A stretch of DNA of 64,000 nucleotides from an uncultured Paracoccaceae bacterium. GTDB taxonomy: Bacteria > Pseudomonadota > Alphaproteobacteria > Rhodobacterales > Rhodobacteraceae. The first letter of the stretch is position 1. Every line of letters starts with the position of its first letter. The stretch is taken from assembly GCA_945952025.1 (NCBI GenBank), contig CAMFGW010000015.1:1-64000 (forward strand), written 5' to 3'. Below the pieces are notes generated by a model. The model saw only the letters and a program-made list of their open reading frames with translations. It did no database searches and had not been told where the DNA came from. This document shows, one piece after another, positions 29,728 through 38,137 of the stretch. The translations under genes and the position numbers were made by a program.

Positions 29728-29898
29728 CGGCCCCGCGTCACAATCGGGTGAGGGCCCCGAAACCCGGCCGCCGGGCGGAGCTTCCTTTTGACCCCCTGCC
29801 CCGCGCCTGCTATTTTTCCGCCCAACTTCCGGCGGAACGGGTCCTTAACCTATGCCCGTCAGACTGGAGGACGGGCAGGCAAGGCGCGGACGGTTCAT

Positions 29899-30696
29899 AT
29901 GTGCAGATGGGCGGCCTACATCGGGCAACCGATCTTTCTGGAAGATATCATCTCCCGCCCCGGCCACTCGCTGGTCCGCCAAAGCCATGAGGCGGTGCAG
30001 TGCAAGTCGGCCATCAACGCCGACGGCTTCGGCCTTGCCTGGTATGGCGACCACGCCGAACCCGGCCTGTTCCGCGACATCCTGCCCGCCTGGTCCGACC
30101 CGAACCTCGCCTCGCTGACCCGTCAGGTCCGCTCGCGCCTCTTTTTGGCCCATGTCCGCGCCTCGACCGGCACCGCGACCAGCCGCAACAACTGCCACCC
30201 CTTTGCCGTCGGCCGGTGGAGCTTCATGCACAACGGCCAGATCGGCGGCTATGACCGGTTCCGGCGCGATGCCGAAATGATGATCCCGGACGCGCTCTAC
30301 CCCCACCGACGCGGCGCGACGGACAGCGAAGCCCTGTTCCTGATCGCGCTTGGCGAGGGGCTCGACCAGGACTCCAAGGGCGCCCTCGAACGCGCCACCG
30401 CCCGGATGGAAGCCCTGTCCCGCCGCAAGGGCGACGCCCCCCATTTCCGCATGACCGCCGCCTTTTCCGACGGTGAGCGGCTTTACGCGGTGCGCTATGC
30501 CTCGGACGACCAGGCGCCGACGCTCTATCACCGCTGGTCCGACACGCGGGGCGGCCGCGCCATCGTCTCGGAACCGCTTGAAGCCGGCGAAAGCTGGGAC
30601 GCGGTGCCCCCCGGCAGCTTCTGCACCTTCCACGGCGATCAGGTCACCATCGCCAGCTTCACCCCCGACCTCTCGCTCGCCCTCGCCGCCGAATAG
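29899..30696 (+). CDS. Class II glutamine amidotransferase
   Basis: N-terminal-nucleophile amidotransferase-like hydrolase of 265 residues (YafJ/EgtC type). The nucleophile Cys2 follows Met1 (MCRWAAYIG), and the glutaminase signatures HVRASTG and NCHPFAVGRWSFMHNGQI are present. There is no synthetase domain, so a partner or independent amidohydrolase role is possible. The start at 29899 is fixed by the need for Cys2; the frame is open 37 codons upstream. The actual substrate is unknown. Confidence 0.85.
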   Translation: MCRWAAYIGQPIFLEDIISRPGHSLVRQSHEAVQCKSAINADGFGLAWYGDHAEPGLFRDILPAWSDPNLASLTRQVRSRLFLAHVRASTGTATSRNNCHPFAVGRWSFMHNGQIGGYDRFRRDAEMMIPDALYPHRRGATDSEALFLIALGEGLDQDSKGALERATARMEALSRRKGDAPHFRMTAAFSDGERLYAVRYASDDQAPTLYHRWSDTRGGRAIVSEPLEAGESWDAVPPGSFCTFHGDQVTIASFTPDLSLALAAE

Positions 30697-30792
30697 GGCA
30701 GCCCCGCCACAGGCGGCCGCGAACGGCGCCCCGGGGGCTTGCGCGGGCGTCACGCCGGGTCATGATGGCGGCAATCGACCGAAGAGAACCCC

Positions 30793-31230
30793 ATGCGCCC
30801 GATCCTTGTCCTGAACGGCCCGAACCTGAACCTGCTCGGCCAGCGCGAGCCAGAGATCTACGGCAGCGACACGCTCGCCGACGTCGAGCGGCTCTGCGCC
30901 AACAGCGCGGCGGCGCACGGGTTGACGGTCGTCACCTTCCAGTCGAACCACGAAGGCGCGATCGTCGACCGCATACAGGCCGCGCGCGGCGATGCGAGCG
31001 CCATCCTCATCAATCCGGGGGCCTACAGCCACACATCGGTGGCGATCCTCGACGCGCTCGGCGCCTTCGCCGGCCCGGTGGTCGAAGTTCACATTTCGAA
31101 CATTCACCGCCGCGAGCCGTTCCGCCACCATTCCTACGTCTCATCCCGAGCCGACGCGGTCATCGCGGGCGCGGGCGTGCAGGGCTATGGCTTCGGCATC
31201 GACCGGATCGCGACCCTGCTGGGCCACTGA
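30793..31230 (+). CDS. aroQ: Type II 3-dehydroquinate dehydratase
   Basis: Third step of the shikimate pathway, removing water from 3-dehydroquinate. The 145 residues show the N-terminal [18 protein letters not shown] with the catalytic Tyr, [24 protein letters not shown] and the [15 protein letters not shown] motif with the catalytic His. Length is normal for the dodecameric type II enzyme. It converges on dmmC with a 33-base gap in which no clear terminator is seen. Confidence 0.96.
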   Translation: MRPILVLNGPNLNLLGQREPEIYGSDTLADVERLCANSAAAHGLTVVTFQSNHEGAIVDRIQAARGDASAILINPGAYSHTSVAILDALGAFAGPVVEVHISNIHRREPFRHHSYVSSRADAVIAGAGVQGYGFGIDRIATLLGH

Positions 31231-31263
31231 TCCGGCCAGCCGCGTTCCTGTCGGACCCCGCCC

Positions 31264-32310
31264 CTATTCAGGCTCGGGCCACCAGCCGGGGCTCGTCGGC
31301 TTGCCGTCGTCATATTGCGACAACCACTGAACCATCAGGTCGCGGTTGCGGATGAAGCCCTTGTAGGTCGCAAGGTCCGGATGCACGTCGCGCACCACGC
31401 GGTGCAGGCGGCGGCCCCACTTCGGCATGGTCACGATGTCATCGAAGCTGGCGAGGTAAGCCCGGATCGGGAAGGCGATCGCGTTCGAGCGCGGCAGCCG
31501 GTGCAGCGTCTGAAGCTCGACCCGCAAATGCTGGCGTTTCCCGATAGTGTCCATCGTCAGCGTGGTCTTGGACGGGCCCCATTTGGGATAGTTCTCGGGG
31601 CTCGTATCCAGCAGCGGATCGACCGTCATCGTCCAGTTGAAGCGCCGGACGGGCGAGCCGAGCTGCAGTTTCAGCAGGAACTTCAGCGCCCGGTCGAAGA
31701 CGCCCATGTTGTGCGCCAGGGGCACCGGCGCGTGCCATTCGTGAAACGCCATGCCCACGTCAAAGTCCAGCGACCAGTCAGCCTGCGTCGTGACCGTGCC
31801 CGCGTCGATGTAAAGCGTATTGTCGCGCTGGTCCTGCAGCGTGAAGTCGCCCTGGGTCTGCCGGGTGATATATTCGAGCGGCCCGTAGGGCAGCGTGTCA
31901 TCCTTCAGGAAGGTAAAGCTCTGCTCGATCTCCATCGGCCGGTTGATCCAGGTCCAGCGGTCGCCGGACTTGTGCAATTCGAACCAATGCGGGTAATCGC
32001 GCGCCTTCGACTCCATGATGAGTTCCAGAAGGTCCCAGCCCGCCAGCGTCATGTGCGGCAGCGACTGGCAGCGCAGCGGGTCCGACTTCAGGACCAGTTC
32101 GCGGTCCCGCATCTCGGCCAGGTAATGCTCGTCCACGTCGAACGTATGTTCGAAGACCGATCCCTTCCGGCCCGGTACATGCGGCTCCATGTTGACCGAA
32201 TACATGTAGTCGTCTTCCGGGAACGGGAAGGGGAACCGCCGAACCGCCGCAGGGCTGTTCTTGAAGGTGTAGTCGTCGCGGAAGGTTTCCTTGTTGAACT
32301 CGATGCCCAT
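31264..32310 (-). CDS. dmmC: Dimethylamine monooxygenase subunit DmmC (DUF3445)
   Basis: Heme-binding DUF3445 protein, 348 residues, of the family that includes the heme-dependent oxidative N-demethylase. With DmmA and DmmB it is expected to oxidise dimethylamine to methylamine and formaldehyde; dmmABC was shown to be sufficient for this in Ruegeria pomeroyi. Visible conserved stretches are GMAFHEWHAPVPL (186-198) and RRFNWTMTVDP (222-232). It is last in the dmmDABC order and 9 bases after dmmB. Which letter belongs to which subunit is inferred from the published gene order. Confidence 0.82.
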   Translation of the reverse strand: MGIEFNKETFRDDYTFKNSPAAVRRFPFPFPEDDYMYSVNMEPHVPGRKGSVFEHTFDVDEHYLAEMRDRELVLKSDPLRCQSLPHMTLAGWDLLELIMESKARDYPHWFELHKSGDRWTWINRPMEIEQSFTFLKDDTLPYGPLEYITRQTQGDFTLQDQRDNTLYIDAGTVTTQADWSLDFDVGMAFHEWHAPVPLAHNMGVFDRALKFLLKLQLGSPVRRFNWTMTVDPLLDTSPENYPKWGPSKTTLTMDTIGKRQHLRVELQTLHRLPRSNAIAFPIRAYLASFDDIVTMPKWGRRLHRVVRDVHPDLATYKGFIRNRDLMVQWLSQYDDGKPTSPGWWPEPE

Positions 32311-32319
32311 CTCTTTCCC

Positions 32320-33285
32320 CTACCTGTCGATGACAAGCCGCGCGCCGCGGAAGCGGGACACGCACGGCATGATCTTGCGCCCCGAAGCCTTCTCCGCGTC
32401 GCTCAGCCAATGGTCGTTATGTTCGAACGTGCCGTCAGCCTCGCACACGTCCGTCTCGCACTGCCCGCAGGCGCCGCCCCGGCAGAGGTAGGGCGCATCG
32501 ACGCCCGCAGCCTCGAGCGCCTCGAGAAGCGATTGCGCCGCGCCGACCCGGATCGTCTTTCCCGACCGCGCCAGCTCCACTTCGAAGGGCTGGCCAACCG
32601 GCGGGGCGAGGAATTCCTCGGAATGAAGCGCCCCCTCGGGCCAGCCGAGCGTGCGCGCCGTATCAAGCACCCAGCCGATCATCGGCTTCGGGCCGCAGAC
32701 GTAGAGGTGCGTACCGAAGGGCTGACTGGTCAGCAGGCCCTTCAGGTCCATCGCCTGCCCTTCCTCGTCCAGATAGGTCTGGACGCGCGCGCCATAGCGC
32801 GTCTGAAGCTCGTCCATATAGGCGCCAAGGGTGCGGTTGCGGGCCGCATAATGCAGCTCGAACCGCCCGCCGATCCGGTCAAGCTGCGCCATCTGCGCCA
32901 GGAACGGTGTGATGCCTATGCCGCCTGCAATCATCAGGTGCTTCTTGGCACGCAGGTCGGACGGGAACAGGTTCACCGGCCAGCCGATCTGCATCTGCAT
33001 CCCCGGTCGGACCGAACGGTGCATGTAAAGCGACCCGCCCCGCCCGTTGTCGTCGCGCCGGACCGAGATCATGTAGCTGTCGGTCTGGCCGGGGTCCGAC
33101 ATCAGCGAATAGGGGTTGAGCCGCCTTGTGCCCGCATCGTCCATGTCGACCACGATGTGCGAGCCGCCAGAGAAGGTGGGCAGCGCCCCGCCCCCCGTCC
33201 GGACAAAGCGGAACCGCTTGATGAGCGGGTTGACGTCGACCACTTCGGCCACCGTGACGTCGAGCCTCTGGGCGCCGGCGCTCAT
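32320..33285 (-). CDS. dmmB: Dimethylamine monooxygenase reductase DmmB
   Basis: Phthalate-dioxygenase-reductase-like electron-transfer protein, 321 residues. It has a flavin domain (RRLNPYS at 54-60), an NAD(P)H domain (GGIGITPF at 121-128, YVCGPKPM), and a C-terminal plant-type 2Fe-2S domain with C268, C273, C276 and C308. It should pass electrons from NAD(P)H to the heme subunit DmmC. The Met at 33285 is chosen because it overlaps the dmmA stop (ATGA) and starts the fold directly. Confidence 0.87.
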   Translation of the reverse strand: MSAGAQRLDVTVAEVVDVNPLIKRFRFVRTGGGALPTFSGGSHIVVDMDDAGTRRLNPYSLMSDPGQTDSYMISVRRDDNGRGGSLYMHRSVRPGMQMQIGWPVNLFPSDLRAKKHLMIAGGIGITPFLAQMAQLDRIGGRFELHYAARNRTLGAYMDELQTRYGARVQTYLDEEGQAMDLKGLLTSQPFGTHLYVCGPKPMIGWVLDTARTLGWPEGALHSEEFLAPPVGQPFEVELARSGKTIRVGAAQSLLEALEAAGVDAPYLCRGGACGQCETDVCEADGTFEHNDHWLSDAEKASGRKIMPCVSRFRGARLVIDR

Positions 33286-33893
33286 GCGAACCGCTCCACC
33301 TGGGGCGGCACCTGGCCGGGGTCTTCGGCGTCGATATTGACGCCCTGGAAGGCCGCGAGGCGCCGGGAATAATGGTCGCGGACGAAAAGGTTCAGCCCGC
33401 AATGGCTGCAAACGAACGGATCGGTGCGCACGTTTTCGGTGATACCCTTGCAATGGACGCACTGGACGCGCCGCACGGTCGAGCCTCGATGTTCGGTCTG
33501 CATCGCCGTATGCGGCAGCCCCGCCTCGATCGCGTCGCGCTGCGCCTGCCCGATCAGGCCCTCGGTCCCGGTCAGGTAAAGCTGCAGCCCCATGTGCGCC
33601 GAGCCGAACAGCCGCTTCAGGCGCGGCTGGGCGGTCGAATAGTCGGGCGCGCGAAAGAAGATGTCGGCGCCAAGCTTTTCAAGTTCGGCGCTTTTGTCGG
33701 TGCCGGTCGGTCCCGGCATGTAGACGATCTGCGTGGTGGCAAGCATCCCCTTCGCGCCCGGACCCGCAAAGAGGGCCAGGATCGCATCCGCCCCCTCGCC
33801 GTCCGCGACGAACAGGTGGCCACTGCCGGGCCGGGGCGTCAGCTGCCCGTACCGGGGGCGACTGGGGATGGTACCTTCGTAGGAAAGCGACAT
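33282..33893 (-). CDS. dmmA: Dimethylamine monooxygenase subunit DmmA
   Basis: A 203-residue protein matching the place and size of DmmA. The N-terminal two thirds look like a small alpha/beta domain with no known motif. The C-terminal part has a four-cysteine metal site, C145-x2-C148 and C162-x2-C165, then LFVRDHYSRRLAAFQGV. The site suggests zinc or iron (rubredoxin-like) and possibly a role in electron transfer. The start at 33893 gives MSLSYEGTIPSRPRY; the frame is open upstream without a good ribosome site. Confidence 0.8.
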   Translation of the reverse strand: MSLSYEGTIPSRPRYGQLTPRPGSGHLFVADGEGADAILALFAGPGAKGMLATTQIVYMPGPTGTDKSAELEKLGADIFFRAPDYSTAQPRLKRLFGSAHMGLQLYLTGTEGLIGQAQRDAIEAGLPHTAMQTEHRGSTVRRVQCVHCKGITENVRTDPFVCSHCGLNLFVRDHYSRRLAAFQGVNIDAEDPGQVPPQVERFA

Positions 33894-33957
33894 GGTCGGT
33901 CCTTGAAATGGGTGGCCGGGTCGTGTCCGACCCGGCCCGGAACTCAGCCCGGAAAGA

Positions 33958-35097
33958 TCAGCCCTTGGCGGTGCGGCGCTTCTTCTCGGGGTCGAAGACA
34001 GGCATCGCGGTCGTCGTCGCGGCGATCTCGCCATGGGTGCCGCAACGGACGGTCAGCTTGGTGCCGTCGTTGGCGCAGTCGACCGGCAGGCGGGCGATGG
34101 CCAGCGTCCAGTTGTTCAGGGGCGAATGCATGGCCTGCGTCACGACGCCGACCTGCTTGCTGCCCTTGAAGACCGGCGCACCGTTGCCGGGGACGTTCTT
34201 GCCGTCAAGCTTCAGGCCCCAGATCTTGAAGCGTTCCTTGCCCTTCAGCCGGTAATGCTCTTCCGCGCCACGGAAACCCGTCTTGCCGGGGCTGACGGTG
34301 AAGTCGAGCCCAAGTTCCCAAAGCGTGTCGCCCGGCCCCTCGTTGTCGAACGGATACATCTCGGAATTGTCGAAGGGGAAGAACAGCAGGTAGCTTTCGG
34401 TCCTGAGCATGTCGAGCGTGGTGAAGCGGCAGGGGATGATCCCCATCGACTTGCCCTCGTCCAGGATCCGGTCCCAGATCTCGCCCGCATCCTGCCCGCG
34501 GCAGAAGATCTCGTAGCCGCGCTCGCCGGTGTAGCCGGTGCGCGACAGCATGATCGGCTTGCCGAAGAGGCTGGTCTGCATCTGGTTGAAATAGCCCAGG
34601 TCGCGGACGCCGGGGATGTGCTTTTGCAGGTAGTCGACGGCCAAGGGCCCCTGCAGCGACAGGTCATGCAGGTTGTCGTCGAAGCGGATCGACACGTCGC
34701 GCCCCGTGGCCGCCATGGTCAGCTGCTCGTGCGCCTGGCCCGAGCCATGGACGACCATGAAGTTGTTCGGCGCGAGCCGGTAGATCACGCAATCGTCAAT
34801 GAACTTGCCGGCGTCGTTCAGCATGGTCGCGTAGACCGACCGGCCGGGCATCAGCTTTTCCATGTTCCGTGTCGTCGCGCGCTCGATGACATGGCTCGCG
34901 GCCGAGCCGGTGATGTAGACCTTCTTCAGCCCCGACACGTCCATCAGGCCGGCCTTGGTGCGGATGGCCATATATTCGGCATCCGGGTCGCCCTTTTCAT
35001 AGGACCAGGCGGTGCCCATGCCGCTCCAGTCTTCAAGGTTCGAGCCCAGCGCGCGGTGGCGGTCGGCGAGCGTCGAGAAACGCCAGGAATTGGTCAT
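33958..35097 (-). CDS. dmmD: DmmD, GcvT-like folate-binding protein
   Basis: A 379-residue protein of the GcvT/aminomethyltransferase fold. Family stretches include RTKAGLMDVSGLKKVYITGSAA, MLNDAGKFIDDCVIYRL, LSLQGPLAVDYLQ and RTGYTGERGYEIF. In R. pomeroyi dmmD is not needed for monooxygenase activity in E. coli but is needed for growth on methylated amines. A folate-dependent capture of the formaldehyde released by DmmABC is an attractive inference. A GGGAG ribosome site precedes the ATG at 35097. First gene of dmmDABC. Confidence 0.8.
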   Translation of the reverse strand: MTNSWRFSTLADRHRALGSNLEDWSGMGTAWSYEKGDPDAEYMAIRTKAGLMDVSGLKKVYITGSAASHVIERATTRNMEKLMPGRSVYATMLNDAGKFIDDCVIYRLAPNNFMVVHGSGQAHEQLTMAATGRDVSIRFDDNLHDLSLQGPLAVDYLQKHIPGVRDLGYFNQMQTSLFGKPIMLSRTGYTGERGYEIFCRGQDAGEIWDRILDEGKSMGIIPCRFTTLDMLRTESYLLFFPFDNSEMYPFDNEGPGDTLWELGLDFTVSPGKTGFRGAEEHYRLKGKERFKIWGLKLDGKNVPGNGAPVFKGSKQVGVVTQAMHSPLNNWTLAIARLPVDCANDGTKLTVRCGTHGEIAATTTAMPVFDPEKKRRTAKG

Positions 35098-35157
35098 CGT
35101 GATCTCCCTGTTCTTCGGTTGGCCGACACTCTGGCACAACCTGACTGAAAATCAATA

Positions 35158-35189
35158 TTGCCCGGCAACAATTTTTCCTGAGAGAAAAC
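35158..35189. promoter_or_regulatory. Operator-like elements upstream of dmmD
   Basis: A perfect 11-base palindrome, TTGCCCGGCAA (35158-35168), is followed by the dyad TTTTC-N6-GAAAA (35173-35188). They lie 61-92 bases before the dmmD ATG. A near-identical palindrome, TTGCCTAGCAA, occurs before mgsA. Confidence 0.35.
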
Positions 35190-35206
35190 AGGCCTGCAAA
35201 ACGAAT

Positions 35207-35228
35207 GGGGGCGGCCTGCGCCGCCCCC
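35207..35228 (-). terminator. Intrinsic terminator after the 591-residue APC permease
   Basis: On the minus strand a perfect 9-pair stem (GGGGGCGGC/GCCGCCCCC, loop of 4) is followed by ATTCGTTTTGC, 24 bases past the permease stop. It separates the permease transcript from dmmDABC. Confidence 0.75.
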
Positions 35229-35251
35229 TCGTTACCTTGTGCCGCCAGGGG

Positions 35252-37027
35252 TCAGCCCGGCAGGACGAAGAACCAGTTGGCCCAGATCACCACCGCCGCC
35301 CCGGCAACCAGCGCGAGATAGGGCAGGAAACCGGCCTTCCGCTCGCCAAGTTCGCCATCGCTGACGCCCAGATCCTCGAAGGCCGCCGCCGGGAACTTGC
35401 CGCCGTCCTGGATGTAGTGACGGTAGACGAAGACCGGGATGATGATGGCTGCGAAGACGACGCCAGAGATCAGCGCGTCATTGTAACCCCACACCTTCGC
35501 ACCGGCGCCAAGGAAGAGCGCGTTGACGAAGGCCAGGCAGGTGTTCAGCCCGATGAGCCAGGTCGGCGCCTTCCACGGACGCTCGATGTGCCCTGAGTCG
35601 ATTCGGTGGATCCAGCCAGAGTTCAGGTTCAGGAAGTTGAAGATGATGTAGCCGACGTTCGAGATGGCGAGCACGTAGAAGTAGCCCGCCGCGTTCGACG
35701 CCAGCGCCAGCAGGATCAGGTTGAAGCCGAAGTCGGTCCACATGGCCCCCGTCGGCGCACCGTGCGAGTTCACGTGGCTCAGGTACTTCGGCAGCCAGCC
35801 GTCGACAGACCCCTGGTAGAGCGTGCGCGACGATCCGGCCATGGCGGTCATGATCGCCAGGAACAGCGCCAGGATCATCAGGATGACGAAGATCTGCGTC
35901 ACGACCTTGCCGCCGGCGACCATGCTGCCCAGCGCCTCGCCGACACCCGTGCCATCGACGATACCGGGCGCGATCATGCCCTGATGGCCCAGGACGCCCT
36001 GGAACGAGAAGGGAATGATGAAGAAGAAAAGGCAGCACAGAAGGCCGGAAAAGAAGATGGCCTTGAAGGCATCCGTCGCCGGATTCTTCAGTTCGCGCGT
36101 GTAGCAGACCGCGGTTTCAAAGCCGTAGGTCGACCAGGCCGCGATATAAAGGCCGCCCAGAACCAGCGTCCAGCCGCCTATGCTCCAGGTTCCGTCCACG
36201 CCCGAATAGGCAGCCGTGGGCGGCACGATGTTGGTGACGTTCGTATAGTTGATCTGCCCCGTGAGGATCGGAACGATCCCGGCCAGCAGAAGCGGCGTCA
36301 GGACGATGATCGCCAGCCATTTCTGCGCGCTCGCGGTCGAGGCGATACCCCGGTGCTGGATCGCGAACATGATCAGCATCAGGACCGCGCCGATGATAAA
36401 GGTCGCGTTGAAATGCAACGAGAAGTCGTGCCCGTGGAAGCCCGGCAGGTGGATCGTGAGCGCCTCCCAGGTGCGGATCGCCGGCGTCAGCGCGGCAATG
36501 CCGTCGGCCGACGCGACCGCCTTGATCGCATCCTCGGGCGAGGTGCCGGCGTTGGCGGTGATATAGTCGACGACGGACTGTGTGGTCGCAGTGTAGTTCG
36601 CGATGTTCGCCTGCACCCAGTCAAGCACCGCCGGCGCGTCCGCAGCCGGAATGGGCCAGAGCGCGTTCAGGATGTAACCCGCCGCAATGGCGCAGCCGAG
36701 CGACAAGACCGGCGACCAGGCGAACCAGTTGCACCAGACCGACAGGGGCGCGATCAGCTTGGAATAGCGCACCCAGGCGGTCGCGCCATAGACCGACGCA
36801 CCACCCGACTTGTTGCCGAACATGCCGGCGATTTCCGCGTAGGTGAAGCTTTGCAGGAAGCCCATGATCATCGAGACGATCCAGACCACGAAGGCGACCT
36901 TGCCCGTCGTGCCCGCGATACCCCCGATCGAGAAGAGGACGAGCGGCGGCACACCAGCCGCGACCCAGAAGGCCCCCTTCCAGTCCAACGCACGGACGAG
37001 TTCGCCCGAGCCCTTATCGTCTGACAT
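35252..37027 (-). CDS. APC-superfamily amine/amino acid permease, long form
   Basis: Integral membrane transporter of 591 residues with about 12 helices. The first helix has the APC signature SIGGIAGTTGKVAFVVWIVSM. It is longer than usual because of a hydrophilic loop of about 80 residues after helix 4 (roughly 125-205) and a soluble C-terminal stretch. Its place directly upstream of dmmDABC suggests uptake of a methylated amine or a glutamyl-amine product. The upstream region carries an operator-like motif shared with the mgs region. Substrate not determined. Confidence 0.8.
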   Translation of the reverse strand: MSDDKGSGELVRALDWKGAFWVAAGVPPLVLFSIGGIAGTTGKVAFVVWIVSMIMGFLQSFTYAEIAGMFGNKSGGASVYGATAWVRYSKLIAPLSVWCNWFAWSPVLSLGCAIAAGYILNALWPIPAADAPAVLDWVQANIANYTATTQSVVDYITANAGTSPEDAIKAVASADGIAALTPAIRTWEALTIHLPGFHGHDFSLHFNATFIIGAVLMLIMFAIQHRGIASTASAQKWLAIIVLTPLLLAGIVPILTGQINYTNVTNIVPPTAAYSGVDGTWSIGGWTLVLGGLYIAAWSTYGFETAVCYTRELKNPATDAFKAIFFSGLLCCLFFFIIPFSFQGVLGHQGMIAPGIVDGTGVGEALGSMVAGGKVVTQIFVILMILALFLAIMTAMAGSSRTLYQGSVDGWLPKYLSHVNSHGAPTGAMWTDFGFNLILLALASNAAGYFYVLAISNVGYIIFNFLNLNSGWIHRIDSGHIERPWKAPTWLIGLNTCLAFVNALFLGAGAKVWGYNDALISGVVFAAIIIPVFVYRHYIQDGGKFPAAAFEDLGVSDGELGERKAGFLPYLALVAGAAVVIWANWFFVLPG

Positions 37028-37147
37028 TTGTCCCCTCCCTGTTTTTAGGGCCGTCCTTCATGTGGACGCCCTTGCTCCGGCCGGGCCTTCACCCTGACCG
37101 TTGCGCGCCGTGACAGACTGTCGCAGAGCCATCGGCCTGCAAAGCGA

Positions 37148-37170
37148 TTTTTTTGCCCCCGAAGAAAATT
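37148..37170. promoter_or_regulatory. AT-rich operator-like element before the permease
   Basis: TTTTTTTGCC followed by CCCGAAGAAAATT, in an otherwise GC-rich setting, 120 bases upstream of the 591-residue permease start. Its right half CCCCGAAGAAAAT is nearly repeated on the minus strand at 40524-40536, and TTTTTTGCC-N5-AAGAAAA recurs at 40657-40676. Confidence 0.35.
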
Positions 37171-37471
37171 ATTTTACCAAGCGGTCCGATCCGCCATCCG
37201 GCTCAATCACCGCGTGATCGTGGACCGTCTTGCGCACGCGTGCCCATTTGTAGGCATCGAGGATCGAAACCGCCCAGACGAAGATCCCGCCGGCAAAGCG
37301 CCCGACCGTCGACGCTTGTGGCGGTGCGGTCATCAGCGTGAAGCCCCCCAGCAGCAGGAGAAAGAACAGGAAGATGAAACCCCTGACCGGCTGGCGGTTC
37401 AGGACCTGCCCGCTTCCCGGCAGGACGATGGCGGCCAGAAGGACCAGCCAGGGTGACAGCGGGCGGCTCAT
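37169..37471 (-). CDS. Small two-helix membrane protein
   Basis: A 100-residue protein with three hydrophobic stretches: SPWLVLLAAIVLPGSGQVLN, GFIFLFFLLLLGGF and GGIFVWAVSILDAY. The first contains the PGSGQ-x-N turn common in small TM2-like envelope proteins. A charged C-terminus follows. Its ATG overlaps the stop of the preceding gene by 4 bases. Function unknown. It sits between two APC permeases in a methylamine gene region, possibly as an accessory factor. Confidence 0.7.
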   Translation of the reverse strand: MSRPLSPWLVLLAAIVLPGSGQVLNRQPVRGFIFLFFLLLLGGFTLMTAPPQASTVGRFAGGIFVWAVSILDAYKWARVRKTVHDHAVIEPDGGSDRLVK

Positions 37472-38085
37472 GGCGTGCCCTCCAGCGACGCGGCAAGCGC
37501 GATCAGGTCATCCATCAGCGCCTGGATCACCCCAGGCGAAACAGGTGCCACCCCCACCTCGCTGTCGCGGAAGATCAGGTAGCGGCCCCGGTCGGCCTCT
37601 TCGGCCAGCCAGACGAGCCGCAGGCCCTTCGGCGACAGGACCAACTCTTTCACGCGCGGTCGGGCGAAAAGGCCCGCCTGGTCCGCGACCACGGCTTCGG
37701 GCGGCAGGGCCCCTGCCCCGTCGGTCCGCGCCTGCGCCCGGTCGGGAAAGGTGGCCGGCAGCGTCACGCGCCCCGTCAGCGTCCCGAAATTCGAAAAGAC
37801 CTCGCCCCCCGCCGGCCGCATCATGATGTCGAGCGTGCCGCCGACGGGCATCGGCTCGGTCAGCGTGACCAGAAGCCAGAGGCAGGGCAGCTTGCGGTAG
37901 CTCAGCGCGTCCGGCACCGCCTGCCAGTCGAAAAGCCGGCCCCGGTAGCGCCCCGCGACGCGCGGAAACCCATGCGGCGTCATCACGACGCGCCTGTCCG
38001 ACAGCAAGGGAAGGCTGGCGTCAAACCAGCCCGCGCGGGCGTCCGTGCGCTCTTTCAGGGCAGAGGGTCCGGCGAATGGCCACAT
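37468..38085 (-). CDS. Conserved hypothetical protein
   Basis: A 205-residue soluble-looking protein of no recognised family, starting MWPFAGPSALKERTDARAGWF. It reads as a mixed beta-rich protein (RVVMTPHGFPRVAGRYRGRLFDW, LPCLWLLVTLTEPMPVGGTLDIMM, GRYLIFRDSEVGV). There is no signal peptide. It overlaps the small membrane-protein gene by 4 bases and follows the terminator of the second permease, so the pair forms its own transcript. Composition is normal for the region. Confidence 0.65.
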   Translation of the reverse strand: MWPFAGPSALKERTDARAGWFDASLPLLSDRRVVMTPHGFPRVAGRYRGRLFDWQAVPDALSYRKLPCLWLLVTLTEPMPVGGTLDIMMRPAGGEVFSNFGTLTGRVTLPATFPDRAQARTDGAGALPPEAVVADQAGLFARPRVKELVLSPKGLRLVWLAEEADRGRYLIFRDSEVGVAPVSPGVIQALMDDLIALAASLEGTP

Positions 38086-38100
38086 GAAGAATATCGCCCC

Positions 38101-38130
38101 GAAAAAGAGGCGGCCCCCGAAGGGACCGCC
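38101..38130 (-). terminator. Intrinsic terminator after the 479-residue APC permease
   Basis: On the minus strand GGCGGTCCC-TTCG-GGGGCCGCC (one mismatch) is followed by TCTTTTT, 8 bases after the permease stop. Confidence 0.85.
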
Positions 38131-38137
38131 GGTTCGA

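Noticed and set aside
35132-35147. Sigma-54 promoter (TGGCAC)
   Set aside because: The -24-like hexamer lacks the TTGC element at -12 and faces away from dmmD.
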